Assembly: GCA_029168955.1 (NCBI GenBank)
Contig: JAPDOI010000150.1
Coordinates: forward strand, 930,001-994,000
Direction of reading: 5' to 3'
Source: Aplectana chamaeleonis
Taxonomy: Eukaryota > Nematoda > Chromadorea > Rhabditida > Cosmocercidae
Length of the DNA: 64,000 nt
In this document: positions 27,989 to 41,400 of the stretch, piece by piece
How positions within the stretch are numbered: the first letter of the stretch is position 1
How the letters are laid out: each line of letters starts with the position of its first letter
Notes under the pieces: model-generated
What the model saw: only the letters and a program-made list of their open reading frames with translations
The model's database searches: none
What the model was told of the DNA's origin: nothing
Program-made: the position numbers and the translations under genes

Positions 27989-29236
27989 ACTCTCCTTTAT
28001 TACTATGGAATGATATATGTAAGGAAATGATAATGAGAGAAGCGGCTCTCTGCCTAGCTTCCCCTTACTCTGTAGTGATGGAATGGTTGTGGGAGATAAC
28101 ACTGGACCATAAAAGGTAGTAGTAGTTAGTGCTATGCAGAACAGAACATTGGGGGAAATGACGTGTTTATTTCCATCTCCCCGGGTTATATAACATTCAT
28201 TTCCGAGCTACTCGCAGTTTTGTGCATTACTATCACAAAGAGTGGTGCGGTTTTGAGAATGATATCTGCATTTTCACAATCGAGTTTTGAGAATGATATC
28301 TGCATTTTCACAATTGAGTTTCTCCAAAAACAATCGCTTCGCATCTACGATTGTGATAATACGAGTGCGAGTAGCTTGCAAAACTAAGGTTATAGTTTAC
28401 CGCAATGTTAAAAGGATGGTGCGGTTGCGAAATCGTTCTAACATACGGTAGTCTGATTGTGTTATCACTCATTTTTTCGAAATAAGTGAGATTGGTCGGT
28501 GAGTTTTTGTTTCCACTCTCACATTTTTACCTGCTCTCATTCATTCCACATATGTAGTCATATCGGTTATAACACAGACCCACCGATATATCACAGCTGT
28601 TCCAAAAAAATGAGTGATAACACTAACAAACTACCCTATATGAGGACGAGTCCGCAACCTCACCAGGTCCTACTTCCATTGCTCTAGACTATACCAGGCG
28701 GCACTGTTTATCTCTATCACCCCTCTCATCACTCTTTTTGATTCTCATCATTCTTTACTCAAACCTTGCGCCTACTGTTCCCCCACAGTAGTCTTCAATA
28801 GTAATAGCTCGGTTCTGTCGCATCGAAACGTGAGATGGTCCCGCAACAACGCAAAATTAAGCCGTTTTTTCTTGATTTATTAGCGAGAAACCAGCAGATC
28901 TTCGTAAGCTTATCATTGGCTTTACCATGTTTTATGGGAAATAGATGAACATTTAGTACGTATGCATACTGCCCCTGGTTGCCCTATAGTGAATGCTCGC
29001 ATGCATGCGAAGCCTTTCAACTCCCTGCGTTCTTTAGAAAGCTGACAAAAACCATAATCAGCTTGACTATCGCGGCTACGATGCATCACGAGATCAAACG
29101 TCAGTCATTTATACACGCTAATAATACATACAATTAAACGAGAATTGCGTCGTTATCGAAAAAAAAGTACACTGTGTCAGCTGCTAAGCCCATATTTTTG
29201 GCACTAAAATTATTGACAACTACATCCAGTACAATG
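27989..29236. other. Downstream flank of gene B with small repeats
   Basis: A tandem duplication at 28254-28325 (gagaatgatatctgcatttt twice) and an inverted repeat at about 28455-28630 (tgttatcactcattttttcg / aaaaatgagtgataacacta). No gene recognised. TATAAA-type hexamers exist on the - strand, but no convincing poly(A) signal within 150 bases of the gene B stop. Confidence 0.45.
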
Positions 29237-29413
29237 CTACATAAATGAAAAAAACAAGATCACAGCTGGTAGAAAGATGGTTGGTCCAATGGAAGCATGG
29301 TTGTAATCACCGATTTTCTCTTCCGTGTATTGCTCGGCCGCGCAATCGGAGCACACCTCATTGCAGGGAGGACAGACTATTTTTGTCTCAGTCCAACCAA
29401 TACGAAACTGGTA
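29237..29413 (-). CDS. Gene B terminal exon: CPPCNEVC and hydrophobic C-terminus
   Basis: Acceptor tagttttcag lies directly upstream and the frame continues phase 0 to the stop at 29237. It encodes 58 residues: [18 protein letters not shown], a short acidic/polar linker, then [18 protein letters not shown] at the very end. The short uncharged hydrophobic end suggests GPI attachment. The open frame continues upstream of the acceptor, but that part lacks M8 features and is read as intron. Confidence 0.88.
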   Translation of the reverse strand, partial: YQFRIGWTETKIVCPPCNEVCSDCAAEQYTEEKIGDYNHASIGPTIFLPAVILFFSFM

Positions 29414-32400
29414 CTGAAAACTAATTGTATTGCTGGCTTTTTTATAAACGACCCACAGGTAGCGTTCCTGAGTAGCTACGGCTGCTCTCTTCATGATAGG
29501 TGGTCTACAGCCCATACAACTTTGATCTAGATCAGCGTTAAATCTGGAACATTTATGAAGAGCTCTGCAGCTAAGAGTAGCGAACGCTCGTCTGAAATTC
29601 TGATCATTGCTGTCTGAATCGAAGAGTAAAGTTGTTAAAGCCACCAATAGCGACCGTTCGTTACCATCAGTGCTCAAATCGCAGAGCTTAACAAATGCTC
29701 CAGACTTCATTTCCCATGCTAGCCTCGGTTTGTGACTTTTTATTGAAAAGTTATCTTTCTATGACTTATTTTGAAGACCTTCCCTTAAACTTTTGTTGGC
29801 TACCTCTTTTTTCATGAAACCCTTCGCCAGACTTTAACATAGCAGATACAGCAACAAACATACGCAATCAAGTGAGTCACAATCTTGGCTTGGTCACTTG
29901 AAGTTAGCAGCGAAAAGATTGAAAAACTTTATACCTTTAGTAGAGTTCTCGAAAAACTCATGCTGTTAAGACTGCGAGAGCCTTTGCACACAACCTGCAT
30001 GCCCCCTGCTAGCTATAGATTCGCAAGTGACTCGTGTGGCTTAGCCCCCTTATGCACATTTTATGATTACCCGTCGAACGGAGTCATGAGGCTAACCAGC
30101 TCTGGAGGAATCCAAAAACTAAACAATGATCGCAGAATCCGGTGCTGTCCTCAGCTATTCCAGCGTGCTCTCAAAGGCAGGGTTCTCAATAAGAGCAGTT
30201 GGTATGCTATCCTCATGGGAAGCTAGACCTGGCCATCGAAAAAACGGAAATAAGTAATAAATTGGAAAAAATACGCTCAGAAACAAGTTACTGATTGGTG
30301 TCCTCCCGCCCCCAATTATCGGGATTTCTATGAAAGCCTGTTTTGCGTCTTCTATTTTCCTTCAAAAGTAATTGCTGAGAACTTTTAGAGACTACTGGCT
30401 ACTTCAAAGGCATCGTTTGTGCTACAAACCAATTTCCATTTTTAGGCTAAATTTCTTGAATTAGCGCGGTGTACCATCCGGTGAGCTTTGGCGAGTCAAA
30501 AACGAAGGGTTATGAGGTTGGAAGGGGTTAAGGATGATCACCGCCACCAGTTATCACCAGTCATCCAGCACTTTTTCATAAAATGTTGATGCGACAGTCA
30601 AGAAAACATGAAAAACAGTTACGGCACAAACTTCATATGCAGAAAACTACGAAAATGGCAGAGACGAGGCCTTCAATTGCAAAAAAACTTCAGAAACGAT
30701 TCTGGCGCGGAATTCAAATTCATATTTACCATGTGTTCCGGTTGAAGGCTTTTAAAGGCAGTGTTCACGATAGAAAATGTGTTTCAGTTTCCACCAGGAA
30801 TGGGTAGTGGAAGGGCACACTGTAACGTTGACGTCGAAAGAACGCATGAAAACGAGCCAGGAAGAGCCCCAAAAGAGCCCGAAGTTGCAACTTCGAGCGC
30901 ATTGAAAACCCCGAAAGCGCATCACACGCCCACCGACGTGAACAAATGAATGCTCGAGATCGTGAGATGAGCGATGATTTCCGATCATTAGCCCCGTTCT
31001 TCCCTTCATTCTCAATTTCTCTCTTTACTCAGGTCAGCTGGCACAGATCGGCTGCAAAATACGGAAGTTACAAGCCTCGGACAACTCGTCCACCATGTTT
31101 CCTTCGCTCAATTTTTGAGGGACCATAACTCCGTTCCCAGAAGGCCTTGTTCGACTTCAGAGACATCATTGGAATCAGCATGGGGCCGTTTTCAAGGTAG
31201 GCGGAAAAACAGGAAAACGATTTTTATCGTGAACACTGCCTTTAACGAATGAAGGTTTTTATGGGACCCTTCGACATTTCCGTTCCCTAGAGAGGCCAAG
31301 GTAAACGAAAACATGGAAAAATAATATACTGTCTTCTGCGCGTATGATGTTTTTAAGTGCAAAGGAAAGTGTGGATAAGTAAGCACTCATCAAAATGTCG
31401 TTAATTGGGGGAGGGGGCTGGCCAACAGCTGTAGTTGGCTGCTGTGACTTGTTTTTGTGCGTTTTACCTGCAAATTTTTAGTTTTTCGCTTACTTTTCCT
31501 TTTTATTTTACCAGACAGCCCTACAGTTTCATGAAGAGAGCTCAAAAATTGCTTTTATTGCAAACCCTGCTCTTAGGGTCACTGTTTGGAAATTAAGGGT
31601 TCTACAGAACATCAACATGAAATTCGAGAACAATGTTGAAGCATAAGTTTTTAGCCAGAATAAACTCAAAGCTAACCTTCTCGATGTAAATAAACTGTCC
31701 GGCGAAGTGACATGGGTAGAATTTCGAGTTTTGCACCTTTATGTGGAGACGACCGTCCTTGCATGTTGTCTGCAATAACACATTTTGTGAAACGAATTGG
31801 TTCAACACAAAACACAAGGTCTGATTGATTGCCATAAACATTTGACCCTCAAGGCAGCTTAAACGCTCGTTAACTTGGTTGAGATAGGATCGTGAGTCGT
31901 ACCGTACGGCTTGCAACAATGCCTGCGCACTTTCAAGTGTCGACCACGCCATACAATCCCGCTTCAGGAGTAGCAAGTTTGATTGATGCCGGACGTATTT
32001 TTACGCCTCTGTAATTTGTTGCATCCGGCCGAAATTTCGTCCCTCATGTTGGACTGCGCCTTTAAGCAACACACACATTCAATGCATATACAGATGGTGG
32101 CGATGGCCTAGCACCACTGTTTTTAAGTTTTGAAGGAAATGGTCAAATAATGGGGACGTGAAATTACGGGCTGGGTCACATTTGCTACTCGCTAGACATT
32201 GCGGGTAGTTTTTTTCGCTTCAAAATGTCTAGGCGTTGTTGTGTACTCCATACGGTTTGATTTACGTTGTCATATCGACAACTTTTCCGAGTGTGTATTC
32301 TGCCTATGAAAGTCGATCTAAGGGCATCCTACGCTCGAGAACTATAGTCTATACTTTCGTAGTTTTGGGTGTGTGTATCCCTCTAGTAAACGGAAATGGC

Positions 32401-35400
32401 GGAAATGTTCTTTGAAACCTCAAATCGTGAGGAAAGAATACCTCAGAAGTAGTAGGCAGCGGCGTTTGATTCCGCGCCAATCAATTCTTTGAAGACACAA
32501 TACACCTTCAGACATTAAATTTGTGATTTTTATTTTGTGAAGTAGACGCCTCCTATATAATACGTGTCAAGCGCGCAATCTCAACTCTTTCCAATAAGCG
32601 AGATATAGGCGACCACCACAGGCCCGACCTCCTTCGCTCACCACCATAGTCCCGACCGAACTCGATAGCGGCTAGATGGATGGGTGAATTCTCAACAAGT
32701 CGTCGTTCTTCAGTTTATTGCTGGACTGTCTCCTCATCCCGCGTCGCTCTGGCGTAACTATTGCGAATGAAGAGAAATTCAGGCTTGAGGCACTTCGTCC
32801 ACCTAATTTCACCCTCAATATATGGGCGTCTTGAAAGAGCCATGAGGCTCCATCATAGTCGGCCGATAAGCTGTAGCCACTCCGGATGATACGTATGCAA
32901 TGCACTGCGCCCTCACGTCGCAATATCCCCCCTCCGATATGTCCGGAGTGCACACACCCGCTGCGTCCTGTTCCGTCCGTGTTCGTCCTAATCGATATGC
33001 ATGCAATACATAGGTCGAGATTCGCCCGATGTGTCCGTCTTGCACCGTGCGCAATGCGCTCGAGTACGCCAGCCTAATCGATACGCATGCAGCCGACCAC
33101 TAGGGATGGGAGAGGACGGCGCTGGCCCACTCGGGGCGGGAGAGGACGGCGCAGTCCGGCTTTCAGCCGATCATGACGGGGGCCTATCTCTCCTTGTATG
33201 GGGTCTTAGACGATTTCAGCACTGTGATTACCACTGTGATCAGCATGTGACTCTCTCCAAGATCAGCATAAAGACTGCAAAAATATTTTCTGGGTGTTCT
33301 GTGTCTTTTAGCAGCTGCGCGGGATAGTAATTGTTTCAGCCATAATAGAATATCGATGGGCAAGTTGCGGTAGATGCTTGACCAAGAGAAGGGGGTGATT
33401 CCAAATGGACATTCTTGCAGAAACGTACACAGAAGTAGTAGCGTAGCACATCTTGACGAGTAGAAACCTGTTTATAACAAGTTATGATGCGTTAGATCGT
33501 GTTGTTTTTCTCAACATGCTGACACTGATCGGCATGAGGCCCCGGTCATAGTTGGATGAGCCGATGTCTCCAGCCCGGTCGATACACACAGAATGCATTG
33601 GAAATGGGATGCAAAAATCACTCGGTGTATCCCTCCAACACAACCCAATACCCCCTAACATCCCCCCAACACCCACCCGGTCGATACGTATGAACAACAT
33701 GGTGAGGTGAAGCTGAGAAAATCACTCGGTGTATCCCTCCAACACCCCCCAGCACCCCCCAACACCCACCCGGTCGATACGTATGTTTAAAATGATGGAG
33801 TGAGGTTGAGATAATCACTCGGTGTATCCGACGCGGTCGATATCCATGCTATACATTGATGACAGCGGATGAGAAAATCACCGGGTGGGCGGGCCGATGA
33901 TAAAACATTGCGTATCACTAGAAAGCTGTCCACACTGCTACCTCCGTATCTTCACTATACTCTCCTTCCCTATTTCTCTTAACAGGTGAAATCTTGTTAG
34001 CCACGTAATCATCGTCATATCTAGTTGGATACACCGAGTGATTTTCTCAACCTCACCCCATCATTTTAATCATACGTATCGACCGGGTGGGTGTTGGGGG
34101 GTGTGGGGGGTGCTGGGGGGAGTCGGTGGGTTACATATGCAATTAGCACCAACTCTGACCAGGGCCTGAGCGTGCTTGTGAATGCCATGCATTCGGCTTC
34201 CTGTAGATCTCCAACGGTACACCCTTGATTTGAGAAACACGTTTATTCTAAAACGGACCAAAGCAAAGGATCGTGCAAAAGAAGCGATAATAGTGCCTTA
34301 AAAGACGTGTTTACGCAGAATCACTGATTGCAAGCTTTCTGTAAATACGGCTGATCAGGGACCTGTGTAAACGATTGTTCGTGAAGGCGCATGAAAAAAT
34401 GAATGGATACCTTGTCTTCACCTAAACAGGATCGCTTTTGTTACGTTTCATTTTTGACTTCAGTAAGACAGAGCGATTTGGAAAAGCAAACTATTTCATG
34501 TAATACACTCTATCTAGAGACTACCTGGGGTGCGTTCCAAGAAGGTTTCCACGGGAGGAAAAATGAATCTGATAAGAGCCGACCAATGATAGATTGAGAG
34601 ACCGCATAATGTGAGCCTATCTGTTAGATTATCCTTCATTATATCTTATCAGACCCATTTTTCTCCCATGGAAACCTTGAAACGCACCCCTGGTGACTGC
34701 AGCAAGCAGCGGAGTGGTCGTTCATAGCAAAACATAACAATGAGAAGAAGATTTTGACATGATAAGGGCGATAAGCCTCACTTCGACCGGCTCAAATTGA
34801 GGAGGAGAGGCTATGTGTAGTCTACTATCACATGCTACTGTGAACTTTTTTCGACATCCGGTTGTTTATGTGTCGAAGGCTCACGAAAGAAGTGCTAATC
34901 CGTTGGGCGGGCCGCAGCAGTGCACAAACTGCAGCACATGATTTTATCCCAATTCCTAACCGTTCCTCACTCTTCTTTCTCCACTCCTCATATGGGAAAG
35001 AACAGAAGGTCAGGATCCTGAAGGAAAATGACATTCGTTCACAACGAACACTGCTTTCGAAGGCAGTTTACGATCTTTTTCTCATTCCCGACATTCCCAC
35101 CTAAAACAATGCGTTGGGCGTCTTCATTTACCAGAATTGTGAAGAAGTGGGGAAAATGCAAAAAAAACGCCTTTTTTAGTGAAATGATGTTCTGGTCTCT
35201 ACTAGTTGTCCGGTGAGATAGAAGAGTTTTGGTGGTAGTCACAGGTGATCAATGGAATCAATCGAGAACGAAGGGATGTTATCCAGCACAGAATCAGTCA
35301 GAGGCATAGAACACCCAGAATAATATTTTTTGTTTATGCTGACCTTGGAGAGAGTCAAATGCTGATCACAGTAATATCTGTAAAATCGTCTAAGATCCCC

Positions 35401-38400
35401 TAAGAACAGTTTGAGGGCGAAAAATTGGTGGACGAGTTGTCTCAGGACTGTATGTCCCTCGCAGTCGTTGCGCGAGAGCATGCCAGGAGAAGGAGACAGT
35501 CCGGCAATAGACTTAAAGGCAGTGTTCACGATGAGATTCGTTTTTCTGTTTTTACGCCTATCTTGAAAAGGGCCCCTTGCTGATTCCAATGATGTTTCTG
35601 AAGTCGTACAAGACCATCTGGGAACGGAGTTATGGTCCCTCAAAAATTCAACTAAGGAAACATGGTGGACGAGTTGTCCGGGGCTTGTAACTTCCATCTT
35701 TTGCAGCCGATGTATGCGAGCTGACCTGAGTGAAGAGCTGACATTTCACGATTTCGAGCATTCATTTCTTCACGTCCGTGGGCGTGTGTTGCGCTTTTGA
35801 GGTTTGCCTTGCGCTTTAAGTGGCAACTTCGGGCTCTTTTGAAGCTCTTCCTGGCTCGTTTTCATGCGTTCTTTCGACGTCAACGTTACAGTGTGCCCCT
35901 CCACTACCCACTCCTAGTGGAAACTGAAACACATTTTCTATAGTGAACACTGCCTTTAAGAACGACGACTCGTTGAGAAGAATATATCCGTCCATCTAGC
36001 CGCTATTGAGTTTGGAAATCTGGTGGGGGGGGGGGGGTGTGGCCCGTGGTGGTGAGCGAAGAAGGCCGGGCCTGTGGTGGTCGCTTATATCTCGCTATTT
36101 TGCAGGAATTGAGATCTCGCACATGGCACGTGTTATACAGGAGTGGTCTACTTCACAATCAAATAAAAATCATAAATTTCAAGTCTGAGTGTTCACTGTG
36201 CCTCCAAGATTAAAAGGAAAAAAGCAAAGCAACAGAGAGTCATGACTTTTAAAGGGCGGGATCACATTGCTTTCATTGTTGCAACAAACAGTTTCTCTGA
36301 GAGTGAGCAGTCGAGATGGGGGTGCAGCTTCTCATGTACTTCTGACTTGCTTTTCCCAATTTCTTCGCCCTTTTAGCTCTAACCAGGAATGCAGCGATCG
36401 TCCTAGGGACAGTATCCCAAAATTGAAGAGTAGTAAATACAACTGCACATTGAAAGGGGGGCGGTCACGCTACGCAGTATGTGTACTACACTCTCGGCTA
36501 AAATAGCCAAGCTAGTGACAACATAGTCGAGATGGCGAAGCTAGTAGACACGCACAGCCTGAACTAAAACGATTACGTCGTCCAAAGCATCGAACAGGAG
36601 CTAAAATGACGGTATATGGGTGCTTGCATTCAGAGGCGGGGCAGTGAAGGGAGTGGGCACAGACTGCATGGTTTGATGGTTCACTGTGGCTTAGATACGA
36701 TGGTTTCAGAGCTAAAAAAGCGTCGGTTCTCTTCAAATGAGGGCCGACCTCGTAGCAGCCAACGCTCTGGGCGTAGTGCGTTGTAGTGAGCTTCTTTTTG
36801 ATGCTGATTCCACCTTCCAGCGAGAAACAACGACCACTTCGTGAAAATATCTGCAAGACCTCGTTTAAGTTCCCCGTGGTTTATACTGCAAACTTCCATT
36901 AGTGGTTCATGATGCACTGTCGTACTGTGAATAAGATTTTCTTTCTCAATAGTGTGATTAGCAGAAGTGCTCTCGCTGAATCGGAATTTTTCGCGAGGCA
37001 TACAGTGCGGGGCAAAACTATAGAGCTACCTTGATTCTTGCACCCAGGAGATCAGACCTTAGATTTGGTAACCTGTAAACACGACCACCGAATTCAGAAG
37101 AGTAGAAAACCCTTAGAACCATGATTTCAGGTGATTCGGTTCATCTAGTAGTAGATAATGGAATCTTTCCGGAAAACAACCGCTCTCAAGTGGTGCGAAA
37201 CTATAGAGGCACTCAACTTTTTCCAATGTGTAGATTGATTCCCGTGCCAAATTAGATATAAAAGTGCCATATGAGAAAGCGTTAACATTTTGCGAAGTTA
37301 TTGCGAAGTTACAAGACATTCTGTTGCCGAGCAGGCACAAGTGAACGCCCTTCACAAGGCGGGAATCTCCAACCGGCACTGTTGAACTGGAGAGGACGCA
37401 CAAGTGCATCAACAGATATTTGAAGGATCGTGTTGCATATAAGAAAAACAATGAAGGTGGTCGCCTAAGGAGCTTTCCAGGCGTAATGATATGTATATTG
37501 CACGCGTGGCATCGAACAGTACGCAGTCCCTCAACGACATCCGAGGACGTTTGGGCTCCCGGTTTCTAAATGGACTGTTCTGCAATCTCTCCAGCGCTGT
37601 GCACACAATGTCCGTGAAGTAATGAAGCCTGTTCCGCTTCTGAATCCACGTCACAAACTCGCAAGGCCGCAGTACGCCCGTAGGAGCATGGCTACCAACG
37701 GGAAAGATGTAAGTCGCTGAAGCTTCTAGCCTGGTGAATCAAGAGTCAGTGTTTTTGTATTTCATGTTGTGTTTTCCGTCAACGAAAAGTGGGATCTAGC
37801 CCAGATGGTCTAACTCACTACTGGAGGGATTTGCGAAAGGAAAATAGACTTTTCTCGAGGCGCAATTTTGTCTAGTCGTCTACCCTGCGTTCTGTGGTCA
37901 CGGACAAGTCGCACTCGACTTCGTGTCGTGCCGTATGAACGACACAGATTATCAAAGACAGCTAAATGATCATCTCCTGCCTTATACCATATTAGTCCTA
38001 ATCGACCAAGAAGGCTAATTTTCAACAGGACAACGCTTCGATTCACGCCTGGCGGTCAACTTATGAGTGGCTCGAGGCCCATAACGTGCAAATTTCGGAA
38101 TGGCTCGCATGTTTTCCTGAGCCAATAATGAATTTGTGGCGTATTCTTGTGCGCAAAGTTAACAGACACGGCAAATATTTCAGTTAATTTCTGAACTGAA
38201 GACCGACATTGTGGTGCATGGGATTCTGTAGTCCAACCAGCTATCGCTAATCTTGTCAGCAGCATGCCAAATAGGAATATCTATGTTTGTGTCAACGAAG
38301 TAGTTGGCATTGAGTATTAATTTTGTTTCAGTTGTTGTAGAAGTCGCAATAAATTAATGTTTCCGCCCGTGGCTCCATGCTTTTGCACCACTTGTGAGTA

Positions 38401-41400
38401 GCTGTTTTCCAAAACAGACACACTACTCTTTATTGGAGGACCAAATTTTTGGAATCATGCCTCCTAAGGTTTTCGGCCCTTCTGAATTCATTGGTTATGC
38501 TCACTTTTCATGAAGTTTCATTTCCTGTATGCAAAAATTAGGGTGGCTGCATAGTTTTGCACAGCACTGTAGTACGTAGTGAAAAATAGCAGAAACCCAC
38601 CGTATTTCCTGTAATCGAACACCCGGGTGTAATATTTTTCAACCTCCGCCAGAAGGGGGGTCCGTTCAGAGGGAGCGGTTATAATAGAGAGGCAGGCTCC
38701 AACTTCCAAGCGAGAACTCATGAGTCAATATGGGCAAACAAAGTTCAATAGGCAAACCGGTGTTGAACAATAATAAATTACTTGGCAAGCTCCAAGAAAT
38801 CATCATTAATAATGTCACTGTTGAAAGGCATCGCACGCGCAGAAAACCGTATATTGTTTTTTCCACGTCTTTGTGTAGCTTGGCCTCTGTAGTGAACGAA
38901 GATGTTTAGGGGGACCACGAAAAATCTTAATTTGTAAAGAAGAGTCATCGGAACATCTTGTAAATATGAGTCCGAGTTCCAAGACAAAGCTTTTCTGTGT
39001 TTGGAGGCCTCATCACTGTAATTTGCGAATATTTTCTGCATGTGAAGTTTGTGTCGTGACTGTTTTTGATGATGTTTCAGGGTCACATCAACATTCTATG
39101 AACAAGTGTTAGATGACTGGTGATAACTGGTAGCGAATCCCCATTCTTTACCCTTTCCAACCCCATCACCCTAAGTTTTTTACATGCCAAAGCACACCGT
39201 TGTGGTCTACCGAACTCATTCATGAAATTGAGCCTGAAAATCGAAAATTGGTTTCTAGCGCAAACGATGCCATTTTTCCCTCCCCAAGATCAATCTCTTC
39301 GAAAATGTCAACATGGTTTTGGGTGTCGACATCTCGAGCAGCGCGTAGCAGTTGATGTTCTGTAGGAATGGTCCGGTCCGCCAGCTCTGAAACAGAGGAT
39401 GACGTCGTCTTCGGAGCCTGCGGCATTTGCAATGCCGCAGTTCTTGAAGAGAAGAGCGATAACTTTGGTTGAAAGATGCTCTCATGCATTCGCAACCCAA
39501 TTCAGATTTACAGACACCCGAGGAGCTTTTGGATTGCCGCCCCAGGTGAACAGCTCCTAGCTGCTGCTCATTCAGCCCTCCTACTGCCTCTTACTGGCCC
39601 TTGGGTGTGGGTTACTTTTCACGTTCAGCGTGAAGTAAATAGACACGTAAAGGATTGGCAAATGGAAGTAAGTCAATTAATAAAGTATGAGAGAGAGAGC
39701 GGATCCCAGTTAAAATTCTTCAACGACTTTCCAGATGAAGGGAGGGGGCTTTGGTACAGCCGGTATTCTATTTTTGAACCTTTACCGATAGGGAGGTCCA
39801 ATAAGACGGAGGGACTCAAATAGAGGGAAATGTTCAATAACAGGAAATACGGTATGCTAATGATCAGTCCAATAAATCGCGTTCTCGAAATTTATTTCTC
39901 CGATAGCCCAGACAGTAGTTTTGCAAGGAACCCTATTTGTAGCGCACGTAGCACGTACCTCCATGGAATAGTTGTTAACATGCATGTTCCCTGAATATGT
40001 ACAACGTGTATCCCTGTCTTCATGTTTCAGTTCACCAAATACCTAAACGCGTTTCATACGAATCATTAACTTCAAGTTTGAGAAAGGCTGAAAATTAGAG
40101 GGTCCAATATTCTTCACGTGTCCGAGGTCAATTTATGAATTTATCTTAGATCACAGTAGGATACAGAGGGTATGCCATAAAGTCCCAAATTCACCTAGAA
40201 ACTTCTCCATCATGTTATTTGGGTGCTCAAAGGCAGCCTTTACAACAAAAACCGCTTCTGCGTCTCTGGCGGAAATCACATTTATAGGTAACTGCTGTTA
40301 GAGTCCTGCCAAACGCATTTCGCCAACACTGGTATTAAGGGCAAAAAAGCGGCGACAGAGCAAGACAATTTCAAGCTATTCCTTCATCGCTTTTGGCTAC
40401 GCACAAACGTCTCCGAATTTGTCGACTTGCTCTGTCTGCTGTAGTTTGACTTCAATAGTGATTTTTAACCCTTCTTTCCGAAAAGGCTTTTGCAGTCACT
40501 ATTCAGAACCTGAATCAGGAAGTCTGTAACGGGTTCCAACGTGAACACAGTTTCTGACAAGAAGGCGCCGTGGTGGATATCGTAAGGTAAGGCTCCGTCA
40601 ATAGCGGGCGACCAGCGGCAAAGCGTCAAGGCGTCGGAGCATCATGCGTCAGCGCTGAAACGCTGGCGCATTCGACGTGTCCGAGGACGGCACGTAGTTA
40701 ACGATGGTATCGATAATATTAGTGACAGCCGCGACTGCCGCTATGGCTCCACCGTCAGCGACAGGCCGGCTGCAGTGGTCGCTAGGGAGTCGCTGGGAAG
40801 TCAAATCAATAACAAATGTTAAAGATGCAAACCCCAGCGTCATTTGGCGCTAGGTCGTCTGCTATGGACGGAAGCTAAGAGGCAAGGCATGATTAGCTGC
40901 AGGGTGAACAAAGCTAATGTGCGGAAAGATCGCATATCCCATGCAGTCAATATCGATTTGATCTAAAATCGTAGATTCTGCCTCTAGCCACACTTTCGCA
41001 CTGCGCATGTATAGGTAAGATCCTGCGGGTCTTAACCAAAAATTAGGAATCCTGACTTTCTCACTCACATCTCGTTTTGAGTCGGCTTATTTGTAGAACG
41101 GGCATTCCCGCCCTCTGGAAATCTGGTGGTTTCCGCATTAGGATTCGGTGTTTTTTTTGTGTTTTGCTATTTCTCATGTTATTTTTTGTTGATAAACTGT
41201 TTTCTTTTCCTGAGGCCGGATTCATCAAAGCATTTTCCATGTTAATTTAGCGTTATCAGATAACCGCAACCGTTATCGGTTATTCACAGGCTTGCTGACT
41301 CACTGATTACGATCGTGGTTAGCAGATAACTTACCATCTTAGAGAGTCGGGGGATCCTACTAGGCCACGATAGGCTTTCGATTCGACTACAGAGCGGTCG

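Noticed and set aside
26542..28102. Very long minus-strand open frames (up to 482 codons, RPSV repeats) and plus-strand DGRT-repeat frames
   Set aside because: They are translations of the (ACGG)n tract. Open on both strands, no splice or domain features.
33560..34135. Regularly repeated cggtcgatacgtatg motifs as a CRISPR-like array
   Set aside because: Irregular spacing, diverged units, inverted copies and eukaryotic context. Not a CRISPR array.
36681..37001. 106-codon minus-strand frame overlapping the GRCFSL exon
   Set aside because: Different frame from the M8 exon; the intron acceptor cttgcag at 36851 separates them.
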